Shown piece after piece: positions 8,858-17,193 of a stretch of 37,192 nucleotides of DNA. The notes below the pieces were generated by a model. The model saw nothing but the letters and a program-made list of their open reading frames with translations. It made no database searches and was not told the origin of the DNA. The stretch comes from Caldilineaceae bacterium SB0661_bin_32 (GTDB taxonomy: Bacteria > Chloroflexota > Anaerolineae > Caldilineales > Caldilineaceae). The stretch is from positions 1 to 37,192 of the forward strand of contig VXMH01000092.1 of NCBI GenBank assembly GCA_009841235.1. The letters are read 5' to 3'. Each line of letters opens with the position of its first letter. Within the stretch, counting starts at the first letter, position 1. Position numbers and translations under genes: made by a program.

Positions 8858-9856
8858 ATGTCAAAACAAAACTATGAAGTCCTGTTTGTGGAAAGGGGCG
8901 TCGCGGACGTGCGGGCCTGCGAGATGCCGTCGGCTGGACCCGGCGAGCTTCTGATCAGAGCTCTTGTCTCCCTGATCAGTCCAGGCACCGAGAGGGCCTT
9001 TCTATTGGGTCTTGCGAATACGCCGGACCGTTATCCCCAGAAGACAGGGTACAGCCACATAGGCGAAGTGGTCGGGGTCGGCGCAGGTGTTGAGGGCTGG
9101 GAGATAGGAGACCGGGTAGCTTCGCGCGCAAACCACATGATGTTTGCGGCTGTGTCAGCGTCGAACTGCAACCATGTTCCGAACGGGCTGACCAACGAAC
9201 GGGCCGCCTTTTTCCGGCTCACTTCAATCGCAATGCAAGGCGTCCGCAAGGCGCGCGTCGAGTTGGGAGAACCGGCGGCGGTCATAGGTTGCGGACCGGT
9301 CGGGCTGCTGGCGATGCAGCTGGTCCGCCTCAATGGCGGGCTGCCGGTGGTCTCCATTGATAAAGATGCGCGTCGCCTCGAGTTTGCTGCGTTGCTTGAC
9401 GTCGACGCCGCCTTGCCGGCGGACGGTGACCTCAGGACGGCTTTGCGCGCGCAGTGCGGCGGAGAGGACCCGGCGCTGGTCATCGACGCGACCGGCCATC
9501 CCGAAGCCATTCCCGCGGCCTTTGACCTGGCGCGATTCGGCGGGCGTGTGGTGCTGCTGGCCAGCACGCGAGGAGATACGGAGGCGGTCAACTTCTATCG
9601 GGACGTTCACAAGAAAGGGCTGACGGTTATCGGAGCCCATGAGAGCACAAGACCCCGGTTGGATTCGGCGCCGGGCTGGTGGACCCACCAGGCCGACGAA
9701 AACACCGCCCTCAGGCTCCTTGCCGGCGGGCGGCTGGTGGTCGATCCGATTACTACGCATCGATTCAACTGGCGGGATGCAGCGGCCGCCTACGATTCGC
9801 TGACCCGGTGGGAACCGGGGATGATGGGGACCCTCCTGGACTGGCAAAACGAGTAG
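8858..9856 (+). CDS. MDR-family dehydrogenase (SxISPGTE type)
   Basis: MDR oxidoreductase of 332 residues. The GroES-like half carries S-L-I-S-P-G-T-E (38-45) instead of the zinc-site Cys motif, as in bacteriochlorophyllide-dehydrogenase-like and related MDR groups. The Rossmann motif is G144-C-G146-P-V-G149, with an acidic residue after the second strand (S-I-D-K-D). The ATG at 8858 is preferred over an in-frame GTG at 8828, because an AGAGGA element lies before it and similarity begins there. The next gene, a flippase-like membrane protein, starts 20 bp after its stop and is probably co-transcribed. Substrate unknown. A zinc-free reductase acting on a sugar-derived or cyclic alcohol is the family expectation. 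Confidence 0.85.
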   Translation: MSKQNYEVLFVERGVADVRACEMPSAGPGELLIRALVSLISPGTERAFLLGLANTPDRYPQKTGYSHIGEVVGVGAGVEGWEIGDRVASRANHMMFAAVSASNCNHVPNGLTNERAAFFRLTSIAMQGVRKARVELGEPAAVIGCGPVGLLAMQLVRLNGGLPVVSIDKDARRLEFAALLDVDAALPADGDLRTALRAQCGGEDPALVIDATGHPEAIPAAFDLARFGGRVVLLASTRGDTEAVNFYRDVHKKGLTVIGAHESTRPRLDSAPGWWTHQADENTALRLLAGGRLVVDPITTHRFNWRDAAAAYDSLTRWEPGMMGTLLDWQNE

Positions 9857-9876
9857 CCGGCGCCTCTCTTTCCGCT

Positions 9877-11238
9877 ATGACCCCCGCGCCCCAGCTTTCC
9901 ACGCGTGGTATCCTCAAGACCTGGTGGCCGCTGGCGTTGAGTTGGTTCATGATCACCGTGGAGCAGCCGATTCTGGCGGCGGTCGTGGCCCGCAGCGTTG
10001 ATCCCAAGGTCCAGCTTGCGGCCTGGGGTCTGGCCTTTTCGCTGGTTCTGGTTCTTTCCGCCCCTTCCATTTCCACGCTGGCCGCTTCCACGGCGCTGAG
10101 CAGAGACAAGGCCTCCTACCGGCAAGGCCGCCGCTATGTGATCTGGCTAAGCGTCGGCTTGACGGCGGCCCACCTCCTGCTCGCCTTTACGCCCGTTTTT
10201 GACCTCGTTGTCTTTGGCCTGATTTCGGCGCCGGCGGAGCTGGCCGAGCCTGTCCGCAGCGGCGTTCGGATAATGCTCCCGTTCGTCCCGAGCCTGGCGA
10301 TACGCCGCTTCCAGTACGGAGTTCTGATTCGCTGCGACCAGACGCGCGCCGTATCGTTGGGGACCGTGATGCGGCTCATCCTCGAGGTGGTCCTGGCTGT
10401 TGGACTCTTCGGTCTGCTGAATTGGGACGGTGTCATCGTCGCCAGTACCGCCATTTCGACCGGCGTCCTATTCGAGGCCGTCTACGCGACGTTGCGCGTG
10501 AGACCTGTCGTACGCAAGAATCTGCTCTCCGCGATTCCGGGTGATCCGCCCCTGACCTGGAGACGGTTCCTGCGCTTCTATCTTCCGCTGGTGCTTACAA
10601 CCTTCATGCAAATCCTGCTTCAACCGCTGATCAGCGCAAGCCTCAGCCGCATGCCCGATTCCCTCAGCTCGCTCGCGCTCTGGCCCGTCCTGTACGGCGT
10701 GCTGCTCATGACGAACAGTGCGGCTTACGCCTTCGTAGAGTCGGTCATCGTGCTGTTGGACCGGCCGGGATCGATCGAACTGTTGAGAAAATTCACGTGG
10801 CGGCTGGGCCTGTCCCTGGCGGCAGTCCCGCTGGCGCTGGCAATTACACCGCTTGGCGATCTCTGGTTTAGCCGGATCGCGGCGCTTCCTCCGGAGCTGT
10901 TGCACCAGGCCAGGCTCTCGTTGTGGCTGGTGATTCCCTTGCCCGCGCTGACAGCGCTTTCCAGTCTGTTTCAGGGTACGCTGATCAATAGTCAGCGGAC
11001 GCGCAGAATCACCGAAGCGGATGCGCTGGCGCTGGCAACGATCACGGCACTGCTGGCTTTGGGGAGCCTGCTGGGAGGGCGGCCGTGCGGGGAAAGCGGT
11101 CTCCTTCTCTGCGGCGTTCCCGGCGTCTTCATTGCCGTGGCAGCCTTTAACTTCGGTTCAGCTGTCCGCAACGTATGGCTGTGGCGGCGCTCACGGAGGA
11201 TCTACATCTCCATTCGCCTGCGCCACGCACGGGCGTAG
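9877..11238 (+). CDS. Multi-pass membrane transporter, MATE/polysaccharide-flippase (MOP)-like
   Basis: Hydrophobic protein of 453 residues with roughly twelve predicted membrane segments. The arrangement resembles the MOP superfamily (MATE, MurJ, Wzx), including a segment I-R-R-F-Q-Y-G-V-L-I-R followed by T-R-A-V-S-L-G-T near residues 145-170, seen in MATE-like and ANK-like proteins. The open frame extends back to 9679 inside the dehydrogenase gene, but the ATG at 9877 just after that gene's stop is the sensible start. It would export a small molecule or flip a lipid-linked sugar. Coupling to the dehydrogenase 20 bp upstream suggests a shared product, but this is inference. It ends 55 bp from the convergent Gfo/Idh gene. 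Confidence 0.7.
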   Translation: MTPAPQLSTRGILKTWWPLALSWFMITVEQPILAAVVARSVDPKVQLAAWGLAFSLVLVLSAPSISTLAASTALSRDKASYRQGRRYVIWLSVGLTAAHLLLAFTPVFDLVVFGLISAPAELAEPVRSGVRIMLPFVPSLAIRRFQYGVLIRCDQTRAVSLGTVMRLILEVVLAVGLFGLLNWDGVIVASTAISTGVLFEAVYATLRVRPVVRKNLLSAIPGDPPLTWRRFLRFYLPLVLTTFMQILLQPLISASLSRMPDSLSSLALWPVLYGVLLMTNSAAYAFVESVIVLLDRPGSIELLRKFTWRLGLSLAAVPLALAITPLGDLWFSRIAALPPELLHQARLSLWLVIPLPALTALSSLFQGTLINSQRTRRITEADALALATITALLALGSLLGGRPCGESGLLLCGVPGVFIAVAAFNFGSAVRNVWLWRRSRRIYISIRLRHARA

Positions 11239-11293
11239 AGACTGCCTTCGAGCAAAGAGGTTGCGGCGACCGGTTCGGCGCGGGGTGGGCCTG

Positions 11294-12313
11294 CTACCCG
11301 TCCGCGATCCTGCCGGTCAGCCGCAGGAGGGTCTCCTGTACAAGGAGTTCGTGTTCGGGTGAGCGGTCCGGGGCCTGCTGGCCGCGCAGCGTTGCCACAA
11401 ACGCAACCAGCTCTTCCTCGTAGGTCTGCTGCCGGCTCTGTGTTGGGACCGGGACGATCTGGTCTCCGGCGCTGTATCCTTCGTCGGCCTCTTCCAGGCA
11501 CAGTCTGATGGCATACGGAGGCTCAAAGGGATCGAGCAGGATCGCACTGCCTTTAGTGCCGTAGACCTCGAAGCGTCGCGCCATTGGCTTTGGTTCCATC
11601 GCCGCGATGTCAACAAAAGCGAGCCCTCGCTCGTACTCGAGAACACCGAGCGTGTTGTCGGTACATTCTGGCCCTGCTCCGTCCGTGCGGAAGAAGCTGG
11701 TTGTCCGTGTCGGCCTGCCCATCAGATACACGACCTGGTCGAGCATGTGTCCGCCCAGATCGAAGAAGATGCCTCCCTGGTGTACGGCAAGGGCGCTGCG
11801 GCCGCCCGGATCGACGCTCGTCGACATATGGGCGCGGGTGCAATAGATGTCGCCCAGCAGACCGCTGTGTACCCACTCGGCGATCTGGCAGAAGCCGTTC
11901 TGGTAGCGGAACATGTAGCCCATCTGGATGAGCAGGCCCTGGTCCTGGGCCTTGCTCACTACTCTCTGCCAGGCCGGCCAGTCTTCGCCGGCCGGCTTGT
12001 CGTACCAGACGTGCTTGCCGGCGTCGACGATGGCTTCGGTTTGCGGCAGACTCTCTGCGTTCTTGCCTTCGGAGGCCGCGGCAACGATCGAGGTGTCGGA
12101 CAGGAGCTCCTCTTCGCTGTCGAACCAGCGGACCTGGCCGAACGGGCCGCTGGTTCCTTCCAGGTCGGCGCGGCGCTCCTGGTCCGGTTCAAAGAGTCCC
12201 ACCACCTCGACGTCGGGCGAGTCGAGCATCGCCTGCAACTTTCCCGCGGCGTGCCCGTGCTTCGTCCCGTACTGGGCCATCCTGAGTGGGGCCGCGCCCG
12301 AACCGTTGGTCAT
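11294..12313 (-). CDS. Gfo/Idh/MocA family oxidoreductase
   Basis: NAD(P)-dependent oxidoreductase of 339 residues. The nucleotide-binding turn is unusual, Y-G-T-K-H-G-H-A (15-22), rather than the classical GxGxxG, but the family's conserved lysine motif is present as D105-K106-P107 (EKP in most members). The C-terminal half contains the expected beta-sheet domain with G-Y-M-F-R-Y and the substrate-side D-L-G-G-H-M-L-D-Q segment (D, H conserved). Members oxidise sugars, inositols or their amino or acid derivatives. It is the last gene of a five-gene minus-strand cassette, 69 bp after the PhyH-like gene. The altered dinucleotide loop is worth noting but occurs in known Gfo/Idh branches. Confidence 0.88.
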   Translation of the reverse strand: MTNGSGAAPLRMAQYGTKHGHAAGKLQAMLDSPDVEVVGLFEPDQERRADLEGTSGPFGQVRWFDSEEELLSDTSIVAAASEGKNAESLPQTEAIVDAGKHVWYDKPAGEDWPAWQRVVSKAQDQGLLIQMGYMFRYQNGFCQIAEWVHSGLLGDIYCTRAHMSTSVDPGGRSALAVHQGGIFFDLGGHMLDQVVYLMGRPTRTTSFFRTDGAGPECTDNTLGVLEYERGLAFVDIAAMEPKPMARRFEVYGTKGSAILLDPFEPPYAIRLCLEEADEGYSAGDQIVPVPTQSRQQTYEEELVAFVATLRGQQAPDRSPEHELLVQETLLRLTGRIADG

Positions 12314-12382
12314 TGCTGGACCTCTCTTGGCTGAGAATCTATTTGGAAATGCGGCTATTCGAAAAGCCGCCCTGCGTTCGGG

Positions 12383-13351
12383 TCAGGCGCAAACGGGATT
12401 GTCTTCTGTCCAGCGGTTGAAGCTGCCGGCGTCCTCGATCGTCGCCATGTGATCGCGCGTATCGCGCCAGAGCTTCTCCCATGCGGCCGGTTCGCGCAGC
12501 ACCGTGTCGGGGTACTTGCGGCTGCGCGCGACAAAGCCCGGGAAGGCCGGCCGCCCCGTCGGCTGTCCGGTCGGGTTGTAACGAATGTCGAAGCTCCAGC
12601 GGATGGTATCGCTGTTATTGGAGTAGGAAGCGTGCAGCGTCTGCTTGTGCATGAGCAAGGCATCGCCCTTGTTCATGATCATAGGCTTGGCTTTGCCTTC
12701 AAGGAGCTTGCCGGGGACCGCAAGACCGAGATTGGTGGGACAGTGGTCAACCAGCCCTCGCTTGTGACTTCCCGGCCAGACACAGAGGCAGCCGTTTTCC
12801 ACGTTCACGTCCATGAGCGGGAACCAGACAGTCAGCATCTGGGTCTCGTCGGCCTCCGGCCTGACGACGCCGTGGTCCTGGTGAACGACCGTTTTGCCCA
12901 GCATCACGCGCCCGGTCTCCTGGTTGACCGGGGTGAGATGCTCCGGTGGCTTGAGGCGGACATGCTGTACCGGGTTGGAGTAGATTTCGCCGCCAAGGAT
13001 CGATTCGACGGAATCGAGCAGACTCTCGTTTGTCAACATGCCGAAGACGGCCGGGCCGGCCCAGAACGGCGTGTCAGGCTGTACGTTCCCCTGCGGCAGC
13101 GAGAAGTCGAAGTACTGCGCATGAACCTTGCCGCTTTCCTGGTAGATGGCGATCAGCCGCTCGGCAAACGGAAGTTCCTCGTAGAGAGAACTGGTCTCCC
13201 CCGCGTCATACAGGTCGTGGGCCAGGTTGTCCAACACGCCCTTGTACTCTTCAATAACCGGATCGATGTCCTGTTCAGGATCGAAAACGTCGCGAACGAT
13301 AACATAGCCCTCTTCGTCGTATTGCTCGAGTTGCTCGGCCGTGAGTTTCAT
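12383..13351 (-). CDS. Phytanoyl-CoA dioxygenase (PhyH) family Fe(II)/2-oxoglutarate oxygenase
   Basis: A 322-residue member of the PhyH family with the complete iron facial triad, H157-Q-D159 and distal H240, and R251 (in I-R-W-S) as the likely 2-oxoglutarate anchor. Bacterial members hydroxylate small molecules and often sit in catabolic or natural-product loci. Two ATGs are close together. The one at 13351 is chosen because AGGAGG (13365-13360) lies 8 nt before it, against only 2 nt before the ATG at 13357. It lies between two Gfo/Idh genes, so a hydroxylated product may be passed to those dehydrogenases. Substrate unknown. Confidence 0.9.
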   Translation of the reverse strand: MKLTAEQLEQYDEEGYVIVRDVFDPEQDIDPVIEEYKGVLDNLAHDLYDAGETSSLYEELPFAERLIAIYQESGKVHAQYFDFSLPQGNVQPDTPFWAGPAVFGMLTNESLLDSVESILGGEIYSNPVQHVRLKPPEHLTPVNQETGRVMLGKTVVHQDHGVVRPEADETQMLTVWFPLMDVNVENGCLCVWPGSHKRGLVDHCPTNLGLAVPGKLLEGKAKPMIMNKGDALLMHKQTLHASYSNNSDTIRWSFDIRYNPTGQPTGRPAFPGFVARSRKYPDTVLREPAAWEKLWRDTRDHMATIEDAGSFNRWTEDNPVCA

Positions 13352-13399
13352 GGTCATGCCCTCCTGTATGCATTCCCATCGAACGGATAAAGATGACTT

Positions 13400-14524
13400 C
13401 TATCTGTTTTGCGTATCGTCCAGCATGTTATCGTGTCGTAGATGCAATGCGCGTATATCGTACTTGCCGGGGCGCTGCGGCGTCAAGTGCCCGGAATCCA
13501 CCATGAGATCGAGAGGATTGACGCGTGTCTGGAGGGGCATCTCCACCTTCTCATGCATGCGGGCTGACTCGTAGACGGCATGGACCATCTGCAGGGCCTT
13601 GTAGCCATGCTCGCCCTGCCCTCTGTGCGCGTCGACCTTGCCCTCCACCCAATCGGCCAGTTCATCCGCCTGCGCGGCTCCGCCTTCCTGCCATTCGAAG
13701 CGGTTGCCTAACTCTTCCACAGTGTAAAACTTGCCGTCCGGCACATGCCTCTCCCAGCGACCGCCGCTCTTTGCGTTCAAGATGTTCAGCGACTCTGTGG
13801 TGATGCTGATCATGCCGTCCGAACCGTAGATCTGCGCGCCCTGGTAGTAATCCGGTACGAGATCGCTGAGGATCATCGCCCGCGGCCCGCCCGCGAACTG
13901 GAAAACGGCCATGGCGCGGTCCTCGATGCGGGTGGCGCGCTCGTGCTGGTCGGTCTTGCGCTCGATGTTGCCCATCACCCAGACGCACTCGTCGTCAGAC
14001 AGCAGGTAGCGGTACATATCCGTCTGGTGGGAGCTGTAGTTGGGCAGACCGGCGCCGCCCAGGCTCTGTATCAGGTTGACGTCCCCGATGGCATTGCAGG
14101 CGATCAACTCTTTGGCCAGCGTGTAGGCGGGAAGAAAGCGGCGCTGGTGGCCGATGGCCAGCTTCACGCCGTTTCGTCTGCAGGCGATCAGCATCTGTTC
14201 GGCGGCGCCGACACTGTCCGCCATTGGCTTTTCGCACAGAATCGCGCTGGGCTTATAGGCCGCGGCGGCGACGGTCCAGGGGGCATGACCCTTGTGCCAG
14301 GTGCAGATCGAAACGACGTCGGGCCGCTCCTTTTCCATCATCTCGCGGCCGTCGTTGTAGTGGGCGGGGGCTATGTCGAACTGGTCGTTCTTTTCGGCCA
14401 TGGCCTCGGCGCTCAGGTCGGCCAGGGCAACGACTTCGTAGCGCCCCGAGGCAAGGTAGCCGTGGATGTGATTCGCGGAAATGCCGCCGGCGCCAATGAC
14501 GGCCGCGCGTAGCTTGTCTGCCAT
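13400..14524 (-). CDS. Gfo/Idh/MocA family oxidoreductase
   Basis: Oxidoreductase of 374 residues with classical N-terminal Rossmann motif G11-A-G-G-I-S16 and the catalytic-lysine motif C-E98-K99-P100. The C-terminal domain contains the usual N-I-E-R-K and Q-F-A-G-G strands. The frame stays open upstream to 14587, but M-A-D-K at 14524 is the start: a GGGAG element precedes it and the Rossmann strand begins at residue 6. It lies 48 bp upstream of the PhyH-like gene on the same strand, inside the five-gene cassette. It probably oxidises a cyclic polyol, sugar or amino sugar with NAD(P). Confidence 0.9.
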   Translation of the reverse strand: MADKLRAAVIGAGGISANHIHGYLASGRYEVVALADLSAEAMAEKNDQFDIAPAHYNDGREMMEKERPDVVSICTWHKGHAPWTVAAAAYKPSAILCEKPMADSVGAAEQMLIACRRNGVKLAIGHQRRFLPAYTLAKELIACNAIGDVNLIQSLGGAGLPNYSSHQTDMYRYLLSDDECVWVMGNIERKTDQHERATRIEDRAMAVFQFAGGPRAMILSDLVPDYYQGAQIYGSDGMISITTESLNILNAKSGGRWERHVPDGKFYTVEELGNRFEWQEGGAAQADELADWVEGKVDAHRGQGEHGYKALQMVHAVYESARMHEKVEMPLQTRVNPLDLMVDSGHLTPQRPGKYDIRALHLRHDNMLDDTQNR

Positions 14525-14642
14525 GTTGTCTCCCGAAGCGAATGAGATTTCGGGACTGAGACCGCCAGCGTCCGGCGGCCGCGCCAACTGCCTTCCAGTC
14601 GACGCTGGTTAGAGCAGCATCGATCTGCGTTTCAGATACCTG

Positions 14643-15410
14643 TCAGACGGACGTGTAGCCGCCGTCTACGACGAGCACCTGGCCGGTCACCATGCGGGCG
14701 GCATCGGATGCCATGTAGATGATCGCGCCGGCGATCTCATGCGGCTCCGCAATGCGTCCCATCGGGATCTTTTCCAGGTTCTTGGCAAAATCGGGGTTCT
14801 TGATGGCCTGTTCCAAAAGCGGCGTGCGCGTAAATGTCGGAGCAACTGCGTTCACGGTGATGTTATGAGGCGCCCATTCCACCGCTAGGGAACGCGTCAT
14901 CTGGCCCACGGCGCCCTTGGCCGAGGCGTAGATCGACCGCAGCGGGCCGCCGACCACGCCAACCTGGGAGCTGATGGCGATCACGCTTCCTTCGATGCCT
15001 GCGTCGATCATGCGGCGTGCGCAGGCCGTTGACATGAAAAAGGCGCCCTTGAAGTTTACGTCCGAGATATAGTCAAACTCTTCTTCAGTGTAGTCGAGGG
15101 CCGGTTTCGGGCTGTTGTAGCCGGCGTTGTTGACAACCGAATCGATGCGGCCGAATCTGTCCCAGGTCTGGGTGACAAAGCCGTCGATGCTCTCCAGGTC
15201 GGTCACGTCGAGATGCCATGCCTCAGCCTGCACGCCGAGATCGCGGCACATCTGCGCAGTCTCTTCACTTTCACTGACCGTGCGGCTCCCAAGAGCCAGG
15301 GTGGCGCCGTAGCCGGCTGCCGCTTCGGCAATCGACTTGCCGATCCCCTTGCCGGCGCCGGTGACAATCATGACCTTGCCGCTCAGGTCGAAGCTTACCT
15401 CATCAGACAC
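14643..15410 (-). CDS. SDR-family oxidoreductase
   Basis: Classical short-chain dehydrogenase of 255 residues: cofactor motif T17-G-A-G-K-G-I-G24, structural N-N-A-G (94-97), catalytic Ser at 147/148, Y161 and K165, and a C-terminal V-V-D-G-G-Y typical of the 3-oxoacyl-ACP reductase/glucose dehydrogenase-like branch. A GTG start at 15428 is possible, but the GTG at 15410 is preferred because AAGGAG (15422-15417) sits 6 nt before it and would otherwise be inside the gene. Second gene of the minus-strand cassette, 118 bp before the Gfo/Idh gene. It is likely to reduce or oxidise a secondary alcohol of the same pathway. Confidence 0.92.
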   Translation of the reverse strand: MSDEVSFDLSGKVMIVTGAGKGIGKSIAEAAAGYGATLALGSRTVSESEETAQMCRDLGVQAEAWHLDVTDLESIDGFVTQTWDRFGRIDSVVNNAGYNSPKPALDYTEEEFDYISDVNFKGAFFMSTACARRMIDAGIEGSVIAISSQVGVVGGPLRSIYASAKGAVGQMTRSLAVEWAPHNITVNAVAPTFTRTPLLEQAIKNPDFAKNLEKIPMGRIAEPHEIAGAIIYMASDAARMVTGQVLVVDGGYTSV

Positions 15411-15579
15411 AGCTGTCTCCTTATTCACTGTTACAGAATTTACTGTTGCCGGGGCCGTGAAGCGCGAATCCTGGCATCTCTGTCAAGTGGGCATCGAGCA
15501 AAGATGTCGGTGACGGTTCCTTCTGACCTCCTGCTCATCTTGCTGCCGAATTGGTTACTTCAGCTTCACTGCTCCTCGT

Positions 15580-16422
15580 TCAGTTGCGTTCAATACCGGC
15601 GTCGACAAATGCCTGCGCCAAAGTGTTGTAAGTCTCGGTCGCGACGGCCAGGGGGTAGTAGGGGGTCCGCCGCTGCACCATGTTGCTGATCTCGGCGGTG
15701 ATGAAGCCGGTGTATCCGTGCCGCTGCATCGCCTTCAGATAGGTTACGTAATCGAATTCGCCTTCGCCCGGGACGAGGAACTCGAAGTCCGGCACAGTGC
15801 CGCGTTCATCCTTGACGTGCGTGTGGCGTGCGTGGGGGGCCATTGCGGCCACCGATTCTTCGATGCCGATGCCCATGACGTTGAAATGGCTGATGTCGAA
15901 GTTGACGCCGACGGCAGGTGAATCGACCTGCCTGATCACCTCAAGCATTCGGTCGGGCGTGTCGATAATGGAGCCGACGTGCGGCTCGATGGCAATCGTC
16001 ACCCCCGTCTTCTCTCCGTATTCCGCCGCCTCCTGAATCCGCTCGATCAGCATGCCCAGCTTGCTGTCCCAGTCGTCCGGCTTGCCGCCGGCAGTCGTAT
16101 CCACGACCGGCGGCCCGTCCTCAGACGCCCAGTCGAGCGCGAGGTCCATCGTTTCTTTGAGCCGTTCGAGATTGGCGGCGTGGCTGGCGCTGTCCTCATC
16201 CATCAAGCTGACGTGGCCGGCAATGGCGGGCAGCATGAGGCCGCTGTCCTGCAGCAGCTTCAGGATGCGGCTGCGTTCCTCCTTGTCCAGCCTTTCCAGT
16301 GCGGTTGTGTGGTGGGAAAGAACGGTAAGCTCGACGCCGTCAAAACCGAGACCCGCCAGGTGGCGAACAATAGCGTCGATAGGAACTGAAGGCATGCCCC
16401 AGGTACTGAATCCCAATTGCAT
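15580..16422 (-). CDS. Sugar phosphate isomerase/epimerase-like TIM-barrel protein
   Basis: A 280-residue protein of the xylose isomerase-like TIM-barrel (AP endonuclease 2) family. It opens with L-G-F-S-T-W-G and the F-D-G-V-E31-L strand. Later barrel strands carry candidate metal ligands in A-I-E-P-H-V, N-F-D-I-S-H and H-T-H-V-K-D. The family includes tagatose/psicose epimerases, hydroxypyruvate isomerases and inosose dehydratase or isomerase enzymes. It is the first gene of the minus-strand cassette, with an AGGGAAA ribosome-site element and a candidate promoter/operator at 16499-16537. With two Gfo/Idh enzymes nearby, an inositol-like or rare-sugar route is plausible but not proven. Confidence 0.88.
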   Translation of the reverse strand: MQLGFSTWGMPSVPIDAIVRHLAGLGFDGVELTVLSHHTTALERLDKEERSRILKLLQDSGLMLPAIAGHVSLMDEDSASHAANLERLKETMDLALDWASEDGPPVVDTTAGGKPDDWDSKLGMLIERIQEAAEYGEKTGVTIAIEPHVGSIIDTPDRMLEVIRQVDSPAVGVNFDISHFNVMGIGIEESVAAMAPHARHTHVKDERGTVPDFEFLVPGEGEFDYVTYLKAMQRHGYTGFITAEISNMVQRRTPYYPLAVATETYNTLAQAFVDAGIERN

Positions 16423-16498
16423 CGTTCTGTTTCCCTGTCTTCTTGTTGGCTCGCGGGGTATAGGGGTTCGCGACCTGGGTTCCTGTGGGAAAAAACAG

Positions 16499-16537
16499 CC
16501 TGATCAGGATCATACGAATTTGTCCTGAAATATGCAA
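16499..16537 (-). promoter_or_regulatory. Candidate promoter/operator of the isomerase-SDR-Gfo/Idh-PhyH cassette
   Basis: On the minus strand, TTGCAT (16537-16532) and TATGAT (16514-16509) are 17 bp apart. The -10 matches 5 of 6 consensus bases, the -35 only 3 of 6. The region also has a perfect 10-bp palindrome CCTGATCAGG (16499-16508) and TCAGGA (16504-16509) mirrored by TCCTGA (16523-16528) across the -10. These symmetric elements look like a repressor site, which would make the cassette inducible. The leader would be about 80 nt. Confidence 0.4.
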
Positions 16538-16671
16538 ACTTTCTCTGTTCAGATCGGTCCAAACGTGACCCGACTGCCGGTGACCGCGGAAATGACCAAT
16601 TCTAACCAGGAATTGGCGCAGAAAACCCCTGCACTGTCTCCCACTCCCCGGCCATCCCTCCCCACCGCACC

Positions 16672-16700
16672 GGTAGGTGCCGGCCTTGTGCCTGCCCTCG
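16672..16700 (+). repeat. Dispersed hairpin repeat, copy C (diverged)
   Basis: Same family as copies A, B and D but with 'ggtgccggc' in the left arm, which breaks two pairs of the hairpin stem. The loop CTTGT and right arm GCCTGCCC are intact. Confidence 0.65.
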
Positions 16701-16744
16701 CTCCCCTTTGCACACCGCCCTCTCCAAATCTCCCTCAAAATTCC

Positions 16745-16772
16745 GGTAGGGGCAGGCCTTGTGCCTGCCCTC
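16745..16772 (+). repeat. Dispersed hairpin repeat, copy D
   Basis: Intact 8-bp arms GGGCAGGC and GCCTGCCC around CTTGT. Upstream similarity to copy A begins near 16711 ('cacaccgccctctcca'), so the full unit is about 62 bp. It lies only 45 bp after copy C, making a tandem pair. Confidence 0.75.
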
Positions 16773-16959
16773 CCACCCGCTGTCTCATGCCACTGACCAC
16801 TATCCACGGTGCATCCCGGATCTTTTGCGGTGATCACGCAAATGGTGGTGGTTTCAGCCCCGGCAACAGTTCAGCCCCACTTGATGAATAATAATATATA
16901 ATATATTACATGAATCGCATCGCGGACAGACCGCCCCGCAGCCATCGACAGGATGAACT

Positions 16960-17193
16960 GGGGTCCCCAAAAAACTTGACAAAACCTGTCCAAACCTGAC
17001 AACATCCTTCAGCGCAATCACCGGCGAGCCGTTGAGAAAAAAGGGGGGGGTCCCCCCCAAAAACATGACAAAACCTGCCAAACATGACAAATCCTGCCAA
17101 AATCCTTCCGCGCATTAACGACTGAGCCGTTGAATCGAACGGGGGAGTCCCCCAAAAAAACCTGACAAAACCTGAATAAATCCTTCAGCGCTC
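16960..17193 (+). repeat. Imperfect three-unit tandem repeat, about 87-97 bp period
   Basis: Three units begin at about 16960, 17043 and 17141. Each opens with a G-run, then GTCCCC and a short A-run, followed by the motif TGACAAAACCTG, then ATCCTTC(A/C)GCGC. Units 1 and 2 end with GAGCCGTTGA, and unit 3 is truncated after the GCGC. Inside unit 2 the TGACAAA.CCTGCCAAA element is itself doubled. The G-run/C-run at 17043-17058 (eight G, T, seven C) could form a cruciform or quadruplex. No coding signal and no obvious target-site duplication. Confidence 0.8.

Noticed and set aside
16532..16891. 119-codon open frame in the repeat region, with Pro/Arg-rich translation
   Set aside because: Its sequence is largely the translation of hairpin-repeat copies C and D, and it has no ribosome site.
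16960..17193. Possible CRISPR array
   Set aside because: Units are about 90 bp, imperfect and without unique spacers of regular length, and no cas genes are present.
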